From Rhynchopus euleeides (Eukaryota > Euglenozoa > Diplonemea > Diplonemida > Diplonemidae), in NCBI GenBank assembly GCA_963210315.1, contig OY723255.1, positions 1,178,001 to 1,242,000 on the forward strand: a DNA stretch of 64,000 bases, in the 5' to 3' direction. This document shows, in pieces, positions 29,899-38,836 of the stretch. Both the position numbers and the translations under genes were made by a program. Below the pieces are notes generated by a model. It was given only the letters and a program-made list of their open reading frames with translations. It was not told the DNA's origin and did not search any database. The first letter of the stretch is position 1, and every line of letters begins with the position of its first letter.

Positions 29899-32509
29899 CG
29901 CTCCTGTCCCCTGGTCCAGGCGGATACAGGTTGACACGCACGGTGTGCCACTGTCCCTGGTCGGTGCATTTGAGGGAGCCGGGCGGGGTAGGCGGCGGGA
30001 ACGCCCTCACTTCCGTCTCGACAGCGAGGATCACGGCGGAGATGCAGAAATCCCCCTTCCACGAAAGCTGGACTTGCCGGAAGCCATTCGACTCCCTCAG
30101 CGGACCCTGGCTTTGGCACAGCTGCATCTGCTCCCACGTGATGCGGGGCCACTCCGGCTCCGTACGCTCCCCCAGCTGCAGTGCCACGCCCGGCGGCGGA
30201 ACCCTGCGTGGGTCCAGTGCCTTCATTTTCGCCAGCACTTTGGTGGGGAAGAACCAACAGTGCTGCACGACCCAGTTCGCCACAGCCCACCCGCTCTCCC
30301 CCGTGAGGGCGCAGTCCTCACCGTCCTCCGCCAACCCAGTTTCGTGGTTGAACCTACGCAAACAAGTAAGCTCCCTCTTCACCCGACCGACCCCGGAAGT
30401 CAGGTGAAGATCTGGAGGGAAAACGTCCCTCAAACGGAGTTCCGCCACCTCCCACCCGAAGTCCTCCGCCACCTGTCGATACTTCGCACGGTCCGCTTTC
30501 TGAGGGTCTTTAGCCCTCTCATCCTGGGCGCGCAGGGCATCGATCTCCGCCTCGTCGGCGGCCTTGGCCTTCTCCCAGTGCTCGCTGTAACCACAGTGTG
30601 AGGTGTCTGCCGTCACACTGTCGGTACTCGCACGCACGCACCAGCGAATGCACGCTGTCGCCGTCCACACAGACTCGAGAGGGGCCACCAATTTTTTAAA
30701 GGGTTTGGTTGGCCCATGTGGTCCCCACACCTCGTATTTCGGGTGGTTCCCGACCAGACATCGGACAATGCCTGCAGAAGGTGGCTGCTTCGTCGCGAGA
30801 AGCCACCAACAGTCGCGATCATGCACCAACTCACGAGACGCAAATGCTTGCACAACAGCAAATCGCGACCTCACAAAAGCGTCCCCCGGTTCCGCAAGAT
30901 ACCACTTGCCACCCGTCGCTCTCTCGAGTAGAGTGCCCACCACCTCGGGGCTAAATCTCCCGTTGGAGCACACAGCCCAACCGCCACCCTTCTCGACCCT
31001 CGCCTGCTCATGCTGAGCATCCTGCCACGTGACCGCTTGGAGGGGGTTCTCGACACCCAGTTCCGTGAGAAGCTTCTGCAACACGATGTAGGCCGACGAA
31101 GGGCACCCACTCTGCCAATTCGCACCCGCATCGGAGAAGGAGAACTTCGGAAAGCCCAGCCCCGCGACGTGGTCCTCGGCAGAAAACAGCACTGGAGGGG
31201 CTGGAGTGGGAGGAGTCGGAGTCGGAGTTGCAGTTGCAGTTGGAGCTTGAGTTGCAGTTGGAGCTGGAGTTGGAGTAGTCGCAGTTTCTGTCTGCACCAC
31301 CGGGGCACCCGTCTCGGCGGCGGTTGCAGATCGAGGCTGCAATGGCCCCGTCCCCAGCACTTCAGCACCGATCCTCTCGCGGTCCTCCGCATCGTCGCGG
31401 GACATGCAGAAGAGCCTCCACAGAGAGGCACGGTGCTCTTCCTTCACTGCCGCGGGGATGGGGATTGCCTGAGGGAAACCCTTCGGGGAGCCGGAGGTCG
31501 CCTGGCCCCGCGGGAGGCTCGCCTTGCTGAGGGCCACTCGCAGCACCTTGTCACGGGACGGAAAATTCCCCTCGAGGTCGGAGGACTTGTGCGCACCTGC
31601 GAGCAGCAGGATCTCCCTCATCACTTCGCGCTTCCCCAAACTCTTTGAGGTCGCAACGGCGTTCCGGATACCCCGCAGGGTCTCCACCTTCATCCTGCCC
31701 AAGGTCTTCTGGATGAGGACGTTGGCGTCTTCACGAGAGAGGTCACCTAAACTTGCACTCCCGGCAGCACAACTCAGCCTTTTCACCACCTCATCTGTCC
31801 AAAGGAGGGCGGAGACACGCTTCGGCACCTGGTGGTCAGCAGGAAATGGGGCATCCTCGTCGGAGGAGTCAGACTCGTCGTCACAGGTGGCGTCGGGGCC
31901 CACCCGTGGGCACTCCAACGAGGACAGCTTATCCCACCCTAGCAGCTTCTGCGCCGGACACAACTTGTCATCACCAGCAGCATCCATGCGATCGCCATCA
32001 TCATCATCATCATCATCGCTATCATCAGGATCGTCGTCGTCGTCACCAACGTCCTCCTCCTCGCCATTGTCGTCGTCATCATCCTCGCGACCGTCGCCAT
32101 CATCGCCATCCGCAGTCACATCATCAGCATCATCCTCCTGCTTCTCTGGGAGCGCCCCAGGAAGCTTCAGCAGAATGGGGAATGCAGGGGAGCTCACAAA
32201 CGCCTGCACATGCTTCACCCCCGCGTCGTTCAGGGCAGCCAGGATGCCCTTCACAGACGTCCACAGCTTTTCCCTGAGGTTGGAGGTGGCGTCAGCCGCG
32301 TCCCCCCGGTTGTTCCTGCCACGGCAGGGCTCTGCGAGCTTCAGCACGCGGTCACCAACCGCGACTCGCAGATCATCGGCCTTCACATTCCGATCGGCTT
32401 CCGGAATGCCCAGCAACAGCGCGAGGCGGAGCAGGTCACACTTCAGCAGCCCCCGCAGCATCTTTGTGCTATACTTCTCCCGCAGCGCTTCCTCCGCGAT
32501 CTGCCTCAT
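29771..32509 (-). CDS. N-terminal half of the C19-domain protein: SAP-like, acidic
   Basis: 912 residues from ATG 32509 (MRQIAEEALREKY). Residues about 10-60 (MLRGLLKCDLLRLALLLGIP) look like a SAP-type helix pair. An acidic tract (about 130-185, nearly all Asp/Glu) and a Thr/Pro-rich linker follow (TATQAPTATATPTPTPPTPA). After it comes a region with WQSGCPSSAYIVLQKLL, then NGRFSPEVVGTLLERA and DRDCWWLLATK, faintly like a Josephin-type cysteine protease. The frame overlaps the C19 frame by 128 bases from its ATG. Both cross a run of nine C (29833-29841), where loss of one base fuses LFAPP to DDTASGRNRGLW. I infer one protein of about 1,780 residues, made by frameshifting or hidden by a run-length error. 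YR-1 is inserted about 15 bases upstream of this ATG. Confidence 0.6.
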   Translation of the reverse strand: MRQIAEEALREKYSTKMLRGLLKCDLLRLALLLGIPEADRNVKADDLRVAVGDRVLKLAEPCRGRNNRGDAADATSNLREKLWTSVKGILAALNDAGVKHVQAFVSSPAFPILLKLPGALPEKQEDDADDVTADGDDGDGREDDDDDNGEEEDVGDDDDDPDDSDDDDDDDGDRMDAAGDDKLCPAQKLLGWDKLSSLECPRVGPDATCDDESDSSDEDAPFPADHQVPKRVSALLWTDEVVKRLSCAAGSASLGDLSREDANVLIQKTLGRMKVETLRGIRNAVATSKSLGKREVMREILLLAGAHKSSDLEGNFPSRDKVLRVALSKASLPRGQATSGSPKGFPQAIPIPAAVKEEHRASLWRLFCMSRDDAEDRERIGAEVLGTGPLQPRSATAAETGAPVVQTETATTPTPAPTATQAPTATATPTPTPPTPAPPVLFSAEDHVAGLGFPKFSFSDAGANWQSGCPSSAYIVLQKLLTELGVENPLQAVTWQDAQHEQARVEKGGGWAVCSNGRFSPEVVGTLLERATGGKWYLAEPGDAFVRSRFAVVQAFASRELVHDRDCWWLLATKQPPSAGIVRCLVGNHPKYEVWGPHGPTKPFKKLVAPLESVWTATACIRWCVRASTDSVTADTSHCGYSEHWEKAKAADEAEIDALRAQDERAKDPQKADRAKYRQVAEDFGWEVAELRLRDVFPPDLHLTSGVGRVKRELTCLRRFNHETGLAEDGEDCALTGESGWAVANWVVQHCWFFPTKVLAKMKALDPRRVPPPGVALQLGERTEPEWPRITWEQMQLCQSQGPLRESNGFRQVQLSWKGDFCISAVILAVETEVRAFPPPTPPGSLKCTDQGQWHTVRVNLYPPGPGDRSDVARVPEGAWDSEVAAMLFAPPRRHRLGAEQRLVASGSAGGA
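29833..29841 (-). other. Nine-base C-run at the frame switch
   Basis: On the coding strand TTTGCCCCCCCCCGACGAC. The upstream frame reads LFAPPRRH and the downstream frame reads YLPPPDDT. It is either a slippage site, a sequencing or assembly length error, or a true disabling mutation. Confidence 0.6.
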
Positions 32510-32523
32510 GCTGCGGCGGGTCT

Positions 32524-32801
32524 TCACAGTTTACTGAGGGAATATGACCCAAGGCCACTGGCAGCAGACACCCCCATCCCCCTCATCACCCCTGACACCC
32601 CTCAACCCCAATCCTGTTGCCTTTCCCCTCTCTCTCCCCCCATGTTGTGCCCATGCACCTTCCCGGGACACCTTGTATATAACTTTAACACCACACCACA
32701 CAACACCCCCTTCATCAGGGTAATCTCCCCGCGGCCAACACTCTTCGTCTTGTCCGCTTTCTTTTATTGTTACACTCTCACCACCCCGACACCATGTCTC
32801 T
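32524..32801 (+). repeat. YR-1 A repeat, distal tandem copy
   Basis: A 278-bp module from TCACAGTTTACTGAGGGAAT to CACCATGTCTCT. It matches A2 (42130-42396), not its neighbour, at three diagnostic sites (CACTGGCAGC, CACCCCTCAACC, GACACCTTGTATA). It includes a TATATAA box. Confidence 0.85.
32676..32682 (+). promoter_or_regulatory. TATA box in A repeat, distal copy
   Basis: TATATAA in CACCTTGTATATAACTTT, about 115 bases before the module end, followed by a pyrimidine-rich stretch ending TTTCTTTTATTG. Confidence 0.6.
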
Positions 32802-33079
32802 TCACAGTTTACTGAGGGAATATGACCCAAGGCCATTGGCAGCAGACACCCCCATCCCCCTCATCACCCCTGACACCCCACAACCCCAATCCTGTTGCCT
32901 TTCCCCTCTCTCTCCCCCCATGTTGTGCCCATGCACCTTCCCGGGACACTTTGTATATAACTTTAACACCACACCACACAACACCCCCTTCATCAGGGTA
33001 ATCTCCCCGCGGCCAACACTCTTCGTCTTGTCCGCTTTCTTTTATTGTTACACTCTCACCACCCCGACACCATGTCTCT
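32802..33079 (+). repeat. YR-1 A repeat, proximal copy (A1)
   Basis: The second module directly abuts the first and runs into the gag start codon. It is likely the promoter and leader of the element. Confidence 0.85.
32954..32960 (+). promoter_or_regulatory. TATA box in A1
   Basis: TATATAA about 112 bases upstream of the gag ATG, in the same context as in the other two A copies. Confidence 0.6.
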
Positions 33080-34232
33080 CCCACCTCCCTCGCCGGACTG
33101 CATCAACCTCGACGGGTACACCCCATCAGCGGTCGGTACGGCGAGGGTGCGGGCGACGTCGCCGGCTGCGACGGCAGGACAGGGGCTTCCCGCCCCTGAG
33201 ATCATGACCGCCCGCATGCTCGGGGACCAGGCGGCGGCTCTCGTCGACGCCTGCGTGGTGTACTCTTGTGCACCCGTCGACGGGTGCCAGCCGTTTCGGC
33301 GGTTCGCTGGTCGCCTGTCGCAGGCGCATGACGAGGAGGGGAACGCTGCGGGGTACGAAGTGCGCTTGTCCGAGGCGTACAATTACGTATCCGACACGGA
33401 GCAGCACCGCGGGCCCGACGTCCTGTACAGGATGCCGGCGGACGGGTGGCAGTACTCCCGTCTGGTGGAGATGTCTGTCCACCAGACGGAGTGCGCCACC
33501 CGCGCGGTGACGGCGTCGCAGGAAGCGATGCAACGCTCGCTGGAGCAGCAGGCGCAGGAGTTCCGCGAGCGTGCGGAGGAGCAGACGAGGTCCTTCCGGC
33601 TGGAGCTGGATGCTCGCCTGCGGCAGCACCAGGACCATGTGCAACGTCAGCAGCAGCAGTGGGCTCACCCGCCACCGTCTCCGCCAGCACCGCCGTCCCC
33701 CATGGCCATGTCTGCCGGGATGCCGTACCCCGGGTCGGAGCGACACCCCGCGGACGCAGCCGACGTCCTGGAGTGGGATTCGCTGATCGAGTCCGACGCA
33801 CCGTATCTGGTGCTACAGCTGGAGACCCGCTGGGTGTCGGGGTCGTCGCACCTCCCTGGAGGCCGCATCCTGGATGAGGCGTTCGCAGCGTTGCGCCTGT
33901 GGATTCTTGCCACGGCGTACGTGTCTGGCTGGGGGCGCACTCCCCAGCGGGAGCTGGGGAATCACCTGCTGCGACAGGTGCTGCTGCAGGTCGCGTTCGT
34001 GCGCGACAGGGTGCCGCGCGCCGCCATCGAGCGGCACCTTGCGAAGGAGGACCCCACTTCCCACCCGGTGATGCGGGCGGCTGCGGCTGTGGGGCCGGGG
34101 GCCGCCGCCCCCCACACACAACAACAACACACGCGCCCCCGCGCCGCTGCTCGGGCCCCCCAGCAGCGCATCGCGGGGAAGGCACCGGCGAGGGCGCCGG
34201 GAAACGGCAGGGCCGGGGGCGGGCGCGCGTGA
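33072..34232 (+). CDS. YR-1 gag-like protein
   Basis: 386 residues from ATG 33072 (MSLPPPSPDC). The frame opens slightly upstream, inside the A repeat. Residues about 155-205 form a Gln/Glu/Arg-rich coiled coil (SLEQQAQEFRERAEEQTRSF and following). A Pro-rich hinge comes next, then a conserved-looking helical block (LILATAYVSGWGRTPQRELG). The block resembles the gag of YR-2 (WVALAQEAAERGFWSTTVTQ MGNQLLHE), including the downstream LLRQVLLQVAFVRDRVPRAAIERHLA. The tail is basic and Ala/Gly-rich (AGKAPARAPGNGRAGGGRA), suited to binding RNA. No zinc knuckle is present. The protein is expected to package the element RNA. The recombinase gene starts 213 bases downstream. Confidence 0.7.
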   Translation: MSLPPPSPDCINLDGYTPSAVGTARVRATSPAATAGQGLPAPEIMTARMLGDQAAALVDACVVYSCAPVDGCQPFRRFAGRLSQAHDEEGNAAGYEVRLSEAYNYVSDTEQHRGPDVLYRMPADGWQYSRLVEMSVHQTECATRAVTASQEAMQRSLEQQAQEFRERAEEQTRSFRLELDARLRQHQDHVQRQQQQWAHPPPSPPAPPSPMAMSAGMPYPGSERHPADAADVLEWDSLIESDAPYLVLQLETRWVSGSSHLPGGRILDEAFAALRLWILATAYVSGWGRTPQRELGNHLLRQVLLQVAFVRDRVPRAAIERHLAKEDPTSHPVMRAAAAVGPGAAAPHTQQQHTRPRAAARAPQQRIAGKAPARAPGNGRAGGGRA

Positions 34233-34445
34233 CTGCCCACCTTCCGGCTTCAGACCCACCCCCCCCTCACGCTTCTACATCACCCCGCCCCTCGCCGCCC
34301 AACACACCCCCCTGCACCCGCCCACAACTTCATCAACAACGTCACCAACAAAACAACCAACAACATCAACAACAACAACACCTCAGCAACTTCTCCTCCA
34401 CCCGCCACTTCCCTTCGACCCCACCCCGCTCAGCCAGGGCCCTCA

Positions 34446-35301
34446 ATGCCCTCAGGCGCATCCGGCGCCGCCAGCGGGAGACCATCGCTCTTCGGGAGGG
34501 CGATGATGCGGCACGTGGCCGCTCGGGTCGGGGGCGTGGCGGCGCGTCGCACGGGAGAGGTGGAGGTCGCCCCCGGGGAGGCCGTGGAGCGCCTGCAGGC
34601 CGTGGTGGCGGGGATGTGGGCAAGAAGCACTTCGTCGCAGAGGCAGCTCCTGTGGGCAAGGCTGGTGCGATGGGCCAACGAGCACGGCCTAGAAGTCGAC
34701 GCCGACACCGCCATGCTGTTCGTGCTGGCGACAGGGGTGTCGCCTCAGGGGATGCTGGCCTACGCAAAGGCGCTCTCCGGGACAATGCGGCACCTCGGCT
34801 TCGGCCAGCAGCCCCTCCTCAGCCTGGCAAGCGCGCTGCGGGCGGCCGGCGGGGCCATTCCGCAGCGGCAGGCGACGCCGATGCCGAAGGGGGTGCTCGT
34901 GGCGTGGGCGTTGCAGCAGCAGCCGCACCTCCAGCTGGCGGCGCTGACGGCGTGGAAGACCGCCAGCCGGTGGGGGGAGGTGTGCTCCCTCTCCTCGGAG
35001 CAGTACATCGCAGTGCAGCCCGGGGAGGTGATAATAGACTGGCACACCTCCCCGAAGGGCCGCCGGGCCAACCCGTTCACCCCCTCCAAGTGGACGGTGA
35101 TATGCGGGGACCTGACCCCCCTCATCGCGGAGCTGGTGACGCGCCTGCGCCCCTTCGAGCGGCTGACGGCGGTTTCGACGGCAGATGTGACGGCGATGTG
35201 GCGGGCTACACCGGAGATGGAGGACTACTCGGGCCACAGCGTGAAGCGCGGGGCACTCACCTTCCTCTTCGGGCTCATCGGGTCGGGAGCGGATCTGTCG
35301 G
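34446..35301 (+). pseudogene. YR-1 tyrosine recombinase, 5' part
   Basis: Starts MPSGASGAASGRPSLF. The N-terminal SAM-like core-binding half (about residues 45-130, WARLVRWANEHGLEVDADTA) is followed by the catalytic half. It has the first Arg in LTAWKTASRWGEVCSL, the Lys in HTSPKGRRANPF, and the HxxK/R box GHSVKRGALTFL. The frame is broken right after GLIGSGADLS by the end of YR-2. The missing His and Tyr part lies at 40078-40209. The split pieces are in the same reading frame once YR-2 is excised, so the gene was intact at the time of insertion. Confidence 0.85.
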
Positions 35302-35557
35302 GAGTTCCCCATCGGTTCCTGTGTGAGGGAGGCTAAGTGTACGCAGCAACACATTCCGGGCAAGCCTTGCCCTCTTGGCACTTAGCCTTCCTACAAGTGT
35401 GGTGGAGAGGGGAGTGGGGAGTGGGCAGCACGATCTTCTGTTACCATTACTGTTCGTAGCGCAGGGGTACGCTGAGCGCGCGGCTGAAGTCACCAAAGAC
35501 GCAGGTCGCCGCAGGACGCAGCGGAAGAGCCGCGCGATCAGCGCCGAACGACACCCC
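35302..35557 (-). repeat. YR-2 B2 repeat
   Basis: 256 bp, direct repeat of 35793-36048. Outer end GAGTTCCCCATCGG borders YR-1 sequence. Confidence 0.9.
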
Positions 35558-35573
35558 GGGTGGGAGGGAAGGG

Positions 35574-35791
35574 AAAAAGAGAAAGGCTTTGCGCAGTCCG
35601 TGGGAGAAAGTAAGTTGGAGCTTGTCGTTACCTGAGGTGTGGGGGGGTTGTGTGTAAAACCCAAGAATTATACGGACTGCAAGCCAACATTCCTGTGACC
35701 GAATAGAGAAGGGGAGAGATGGCATGGAACCGAGGGGAGAGGGGGGCAGGAACCTTGGGAACTCCGACTAGTGAGCAGGCCCACTGTGGCC
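35574..35791 (-). repeat. YR-2 A2 repeat
   Basis: 218 bp, direct repeat of A1 at 39860-40077, from AAAAAGAGAAAGGCTTTGCG to CCCACTGTGGCC. Confidence 0.9.
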
Positions 35792-35792
35792 A

Positions 35793-36048
35793 GAGTTCCC
35801 CATCGGTTCCTGTGTGAGGGAGGCTAAGTGTACGCAGCAACACATTCCGGGCAAGCCTTGCCCTCTTGGCACTTAGCCTTCCTACAAGTGTGGTGGAGAG
35901 GGGAGTGGGGAGTGGGCAGCACGATCTTCTGTTACCATTACTGTTCGTAGCGCAGGGGTACGCTGAGCGCGCGGCTGAAGTCACCAAAGACGCAGGTCGC
36001 CGCAGGACGCAGCGGAAGAGCCGCGCGATCAGCGCCGAACGACACCCC
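35793..36048 (-). repeat. YR-2 B1 repeat
   Basis: 256 bp, immediately downstream of the RT/RNase H stop codon. It abuts A2, giving the B1-A2 junction that mirrors a circle junction. Confidence 0.9.
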
Positions 36049-36063
36049 TTCGCTACCCCTGCG

Positions 36064-37707
36064 CTAACTCCGGCTCGGCTTGTCTGCGGGGTTATCCCGT
36101 GATTTGATGTAGGCCCATTGCACCGCTGTGAAATATGATGACGTCAGCCCCAGGATCCGCATCACCTCTCTGTTCAGTGCCCGAGCCGGAGAATACCCGC
36201 GCTGCAGCGCCCCGATCACCGCGGTGTTGTCAAGGTACCACTTCACGTTGGCACCCCAGGCGTTCTCCCCGACACACTCCTCCATGCCGTAGACCACAGC
36301 ACGTGCCTCAAGCACCGCGATCCGCGTCGACCGCTGCTCCTCCTGCAGTTCGTCAGCCTCTTCCCAGGTCCAGCGTCGCCCAAACGATCGAAGAGCGCCG
36401 CCTGCTGACACCACAACACCGCACCCCGTCACCGAAGCATCCGACCAGATCTCTACCCCCCGGCCTCGGCTCATCTCGGTGAACTCCTTGTACATCCTCG
36501 GTTGGAGCGCAGCGTCGATCCAACGCACCGCCGCCTCAGTCGTTTGCGCGGAGAGCTGTACTTCTTCGTCCGGGTGTGCACCACGGTTCAATGCGTTGCT
36601 GTTGCGGCGCAGGGCGATGATGGCGTCGATAAACCTGCCCAGAGGCTGCACCACCAGGGGCGAGGCCCACACCAGACGACCACCCAAGGATTCCAAGTCG
36701 CACCGCCTAACCCTCGGCTTCGTCTCGCCCTGAGCCATCAGGTCCGCCCGCGCCGCCCTCAGCTTCCTCGCCACCTTGGGCCCAACGCCCACCTCTCGAC
36801 GGCAGTGGAAGCCGAACCCGAGGAAGACGTACTCCGTGTCACCGTCGCTCGCCTCAGATATCGTCGCGCCGGCGCGTCTCGCTGCCACGTCAAACGCCGC
36901 CGTTGCCTCCCGAACACGCTCCCAGGTGCCCGCGTACCGCACGTTGTCGACATACACGTCAACGCACAGTTCCGGAGTGGATGTGGATGGGGAGGGAGAG
37001 AATACCGCCGTGGGGGGGGTTGAGAGATAGCAGTGGGAAAGTGCATACATGATCAGGTGCATCAACTCTGGGGACCACGACGCCCCCATTGGCAAACGGG
37101 TCAGGCAGTATGCCTCCCCCTTGTCATCACGGTATGTGAAGTATTTCTGAGACTCTTCGGGAATGGGGATCTGAAAAAAGGAAGCCGCTAGGTCTCTTTG
37201 GGAGGCGCACTCGCATTCCACCCTGGACAACACTGTTGGGGAGGTGGGGAAAACAACTTGGCAGCGGTATCCATAAGCTGCCGCGAGGGAGTTGTGGTCT
37301 TTGGTCCACATGATGGGCCTCAGTCGGCCCCCGTGTGGGCCATACCCCTGCTTTTCTTCGAAGACAACGAAAGGGGAAATAGCCAGAACAGGGTTTCTCT
37401 TGCCAAAATCAAAGTCCGGGGCTCTCCGCACCAGCCCTGCCTCTTCCAACTGCACCGAAAAACGAGAAGAAAAGGCCTGGCTCTTGGGTTTCACAGTTGC
37501 CGGGGTCCAGCTCTGCTCTGAGACCTCCCGCGCCATGGCCTGGGGGTTGGCTGTCATGTCCAGCAGTGTGCTGATCCTTTCACGCACTGGCCCCTTGGCC
37601 ATCCGAAGTACCTCAGGAATAGAAATAATAGGGACTTTTTTGCAATGCAACGGGGCTTTTAGTTGCTCTTGGGTTGGAAGGGAACCCCTGGACACCCGTT
37701 TTCCCAT
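36064..37707 (-). CDS. YR-2 reverse transcriptase/RNase H
   Basis: 547 residues from ATG 37707 (MGKRVSRGS), about 40 bases after the recombinase stop. The frame is open far upstream, but that part is the shadow of the gag and YR genes. RT blocks in order: RLRPIMWTKDHNSL, RDLAASFFQIPIP (catalytic Asp of motif A), LTRLPMGASWSPELMH, VDVYVDNVRYAG (motif C with YVDN where YVDD is usual), and EYVFLGFGF. RNase H follows: EIWSDASVTGCGVVVS, IAVLEARAVVYGM, KWYLDNTAVIGAL, IKSRDNPADKPSRS at the C-terminus, so all acidic residues are present. It copies element RNA into DNA. No methylase domain is seen, unlike DIRS1. Confidence 0.9.
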   Translation of the reverse strand: MGKRVSRGSLPTQEQLKAPLHCKKVPIISIPEVLRMAKGPVRERISTLLDMTANPQAMAREVSEQSWTPATVKPKSQAFSSRFSVQLEEAGLVRRAPDFDFGKRNPVLAISPFVVFEEKQGYGPHGGRLRPIMWTKDHNSLAAAYGYRCQVVFPTSPTVLSRVECECASQRDLAASFFQIPIPEESQKYFTYRDDKGEAYCLTRLPMGASWSPELMHLIMYALSHCYLSTPPTAVFSPSPSTSTPELCVDVYVDNVRYAGTWERVREATAAFDVAARRAGATISEASDGDTEYVFLGFGFHCRREVGVGPKVARKLRAARADLMAQGETKPRVRRCDLESLGGRLVWASPLVVQPLGRFIDAIIALRRNSNALNRGAHPDEEVQLSAQTTEAAVRWIDAALQPRMYKEFTEMSRGRGVEIWSDASVTGCGVVVSAGGALRSFGRRWTWEEADELQEEQRSTRIAVLEARAVVYGMEECVGENAWGANVKWYLDNTAVIGALQRGYSPARALNREVMRILGLTSSYFTAVQWAYIKSRDNPADKPSRS

Positions 37708-37748
37708 GCCGGAGTGGCTACTATGCTCGGGGGGGGCACCAAGTTCCG

Positions 37749-38813
37749 TTAAAGACGGGCACAACACTCTGGGGAGAGGGCCAGGGCCACCTCCTCGTTC
37801 ACGTTCGCGAGGTATCTCATGGTGGTGGGGGGAAGAATGGGGTTCGCGGTTTTGTGCCTGGCAATCCTGGGGATGTCCTGGGGGGGGAGGATACCGTTGG
37901 CTGCCAGTGTGGCTAGAAATTGCAGGGCCCCCCGTCGGGGTGAATGAAGCGTCCACTCTTGGCAGTTGGGGCATTGGCGGAGAAGGCGCAGAAATTGGGA
38001 GTGGGGGACACCGAACAGAAGGGATTCCAAGGGGCATGTCTGTCTTTTCTCCACCACGAACGCAATCAGACGCTCCAAACCCGCCCCCGCTGCAACTGCG
38101 AACCTGCGATCCACAAATGGGGTCGTCTTGATTGCCTTTGACCTGTAAAAATCCACCACGAGTCGTGTTCCACATGCTGTGGGTTTCACATCCTTTACCG
38201 TGAGATCTGCCGCATCGCGGTAGCGGCAGGCTGTCTTCCACAGAAACAACAACAGGTTCGCCTCCACCTCGTGCCCCCTTGTGAACAGAACAAACACCGC
38301 CTGGGTCACTTCGGCCTTTTTTGCGGGGACAGCTTGCTTCGGGGGGGAAAAGGGGGTCGCACGAGCCAGTGCGTTGGCATAGCCCTGAAGGGGGAGCGGG
38401 GACCAATTCCCCTGCTGCAGACCGACTGCGTTTATTGCCGATGCATAATTTTTGACTGTGCTTGTTGTCAAGTGGGTCATTCCCGCCAGAAACAGAACTG
38501 CTGCATCTTCCGAGGGGGGTAGGGAGAGGTCTGCTGTCACACACCAACTTTCCAGTCTTTTCCATAGCCCACCCCTGGTGGAGATTGTGCGTTCCGCCAG
38601 GCTCTCTTTCATGACTTCTTCCAGCCGTTCCTTTGCTTCCCACAGAGTGTGGTCGTCCCTGGCCCGGGTCCTTGCCGGCGCAGCTTGCGTGTACACCTCC
38701 GACAGAGTGTTCTGGACGATGTTCTGGGGGGCGGGAGGGGGGGTAGGGGGTTGGGGGGGCCTTTCCTGTCCCAGTTTTTGGCAGAGTGCCGTGATTTGGC
38801 CGAGTGCCTGCAT
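37749..38813 (-). CDS. YR-2 tyrosine recombinase
   Basis: 354 residues, starting MQALGQITALCQKLGQ, 24 bases after the gag stop. Residues about 70-170 form the SAM-like core-binding half (ERTISTRGGLWKRLESWC). The catalytic half contains Arg in WKTACRYRDAADLTVKD, Lys in YRSKAIKTTPF, the HxxR box LHSPRRGALQFL, then RIARHKT, and the nucleophile Tyr in TTMRYL. The full R-K-H-R-H-Y set is present. It joins the circular DNA copy to the target. It ends 42 bases before the chosen RT start. Confidence 0.9.
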   Translation of the reverse strand: MQALGQITALCQKLGQERPPQPPTPPPAPQNIVQNTLSEVYTQAAPARTRARDDHTLWEAKERLEEVMKESLAERTISTRGGLWKRLESWCVTADLSLPPSEDAAVLFLAGMTHLTTSTVKNYASAINAVGLQQGNWSPLPLQGYANALARATPFSPPKQAVPAKKAEVTQAVFVLFTRGHEVEANLLLFLWKTACRYRDAADLTVKDVKPTACGTRLVVDFYRSKAIKTTPFVDRRFAVAAGAGLERLIAFVVEKRQTCPLESLLFGVPHSQFLRLLRQCPNCQEWTLHSPRRGALQFLATLAANGILPPQDIPRIARHKTANPILPPTTMRYLANVNEEVALALSPECCARL

Positions 38814-38836
38814 GATGTCCTGGCCGAGTGCCGGTG

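Noticed and set aside
27175-30407. Long plus frames opposite the C19-domain gene (for example 27251-27836, 29469-30407)
   Set aside because: Antisense of Lys/Gly-rich and GC-rich coding sequence with no domain.
30700-31120. A firm Josephin-protease call in the N-terminal half of the C19 protein
   Set aside because: The Cys, His and Trp spacing is suggestive only. Without an alignment I leave it as a hint in the feature text.
32524-33079. The A repeats of YR-1 as LTRs of an LTR retrotransposon
   Set aside because: The element encodes a tyrosine recombinase, not a DDE integrase or aspartic protease, and the A and B repeats are arranged A1-B1-A2-B2.
33899-35326. 475-codon plus frame overlapping gag and YR of YR-1
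   Set aside because: Gly/Arg/Ala-rich shadow frame in GC-rich DNA. The other frames carry the recognisable gag and recombinase motifs.
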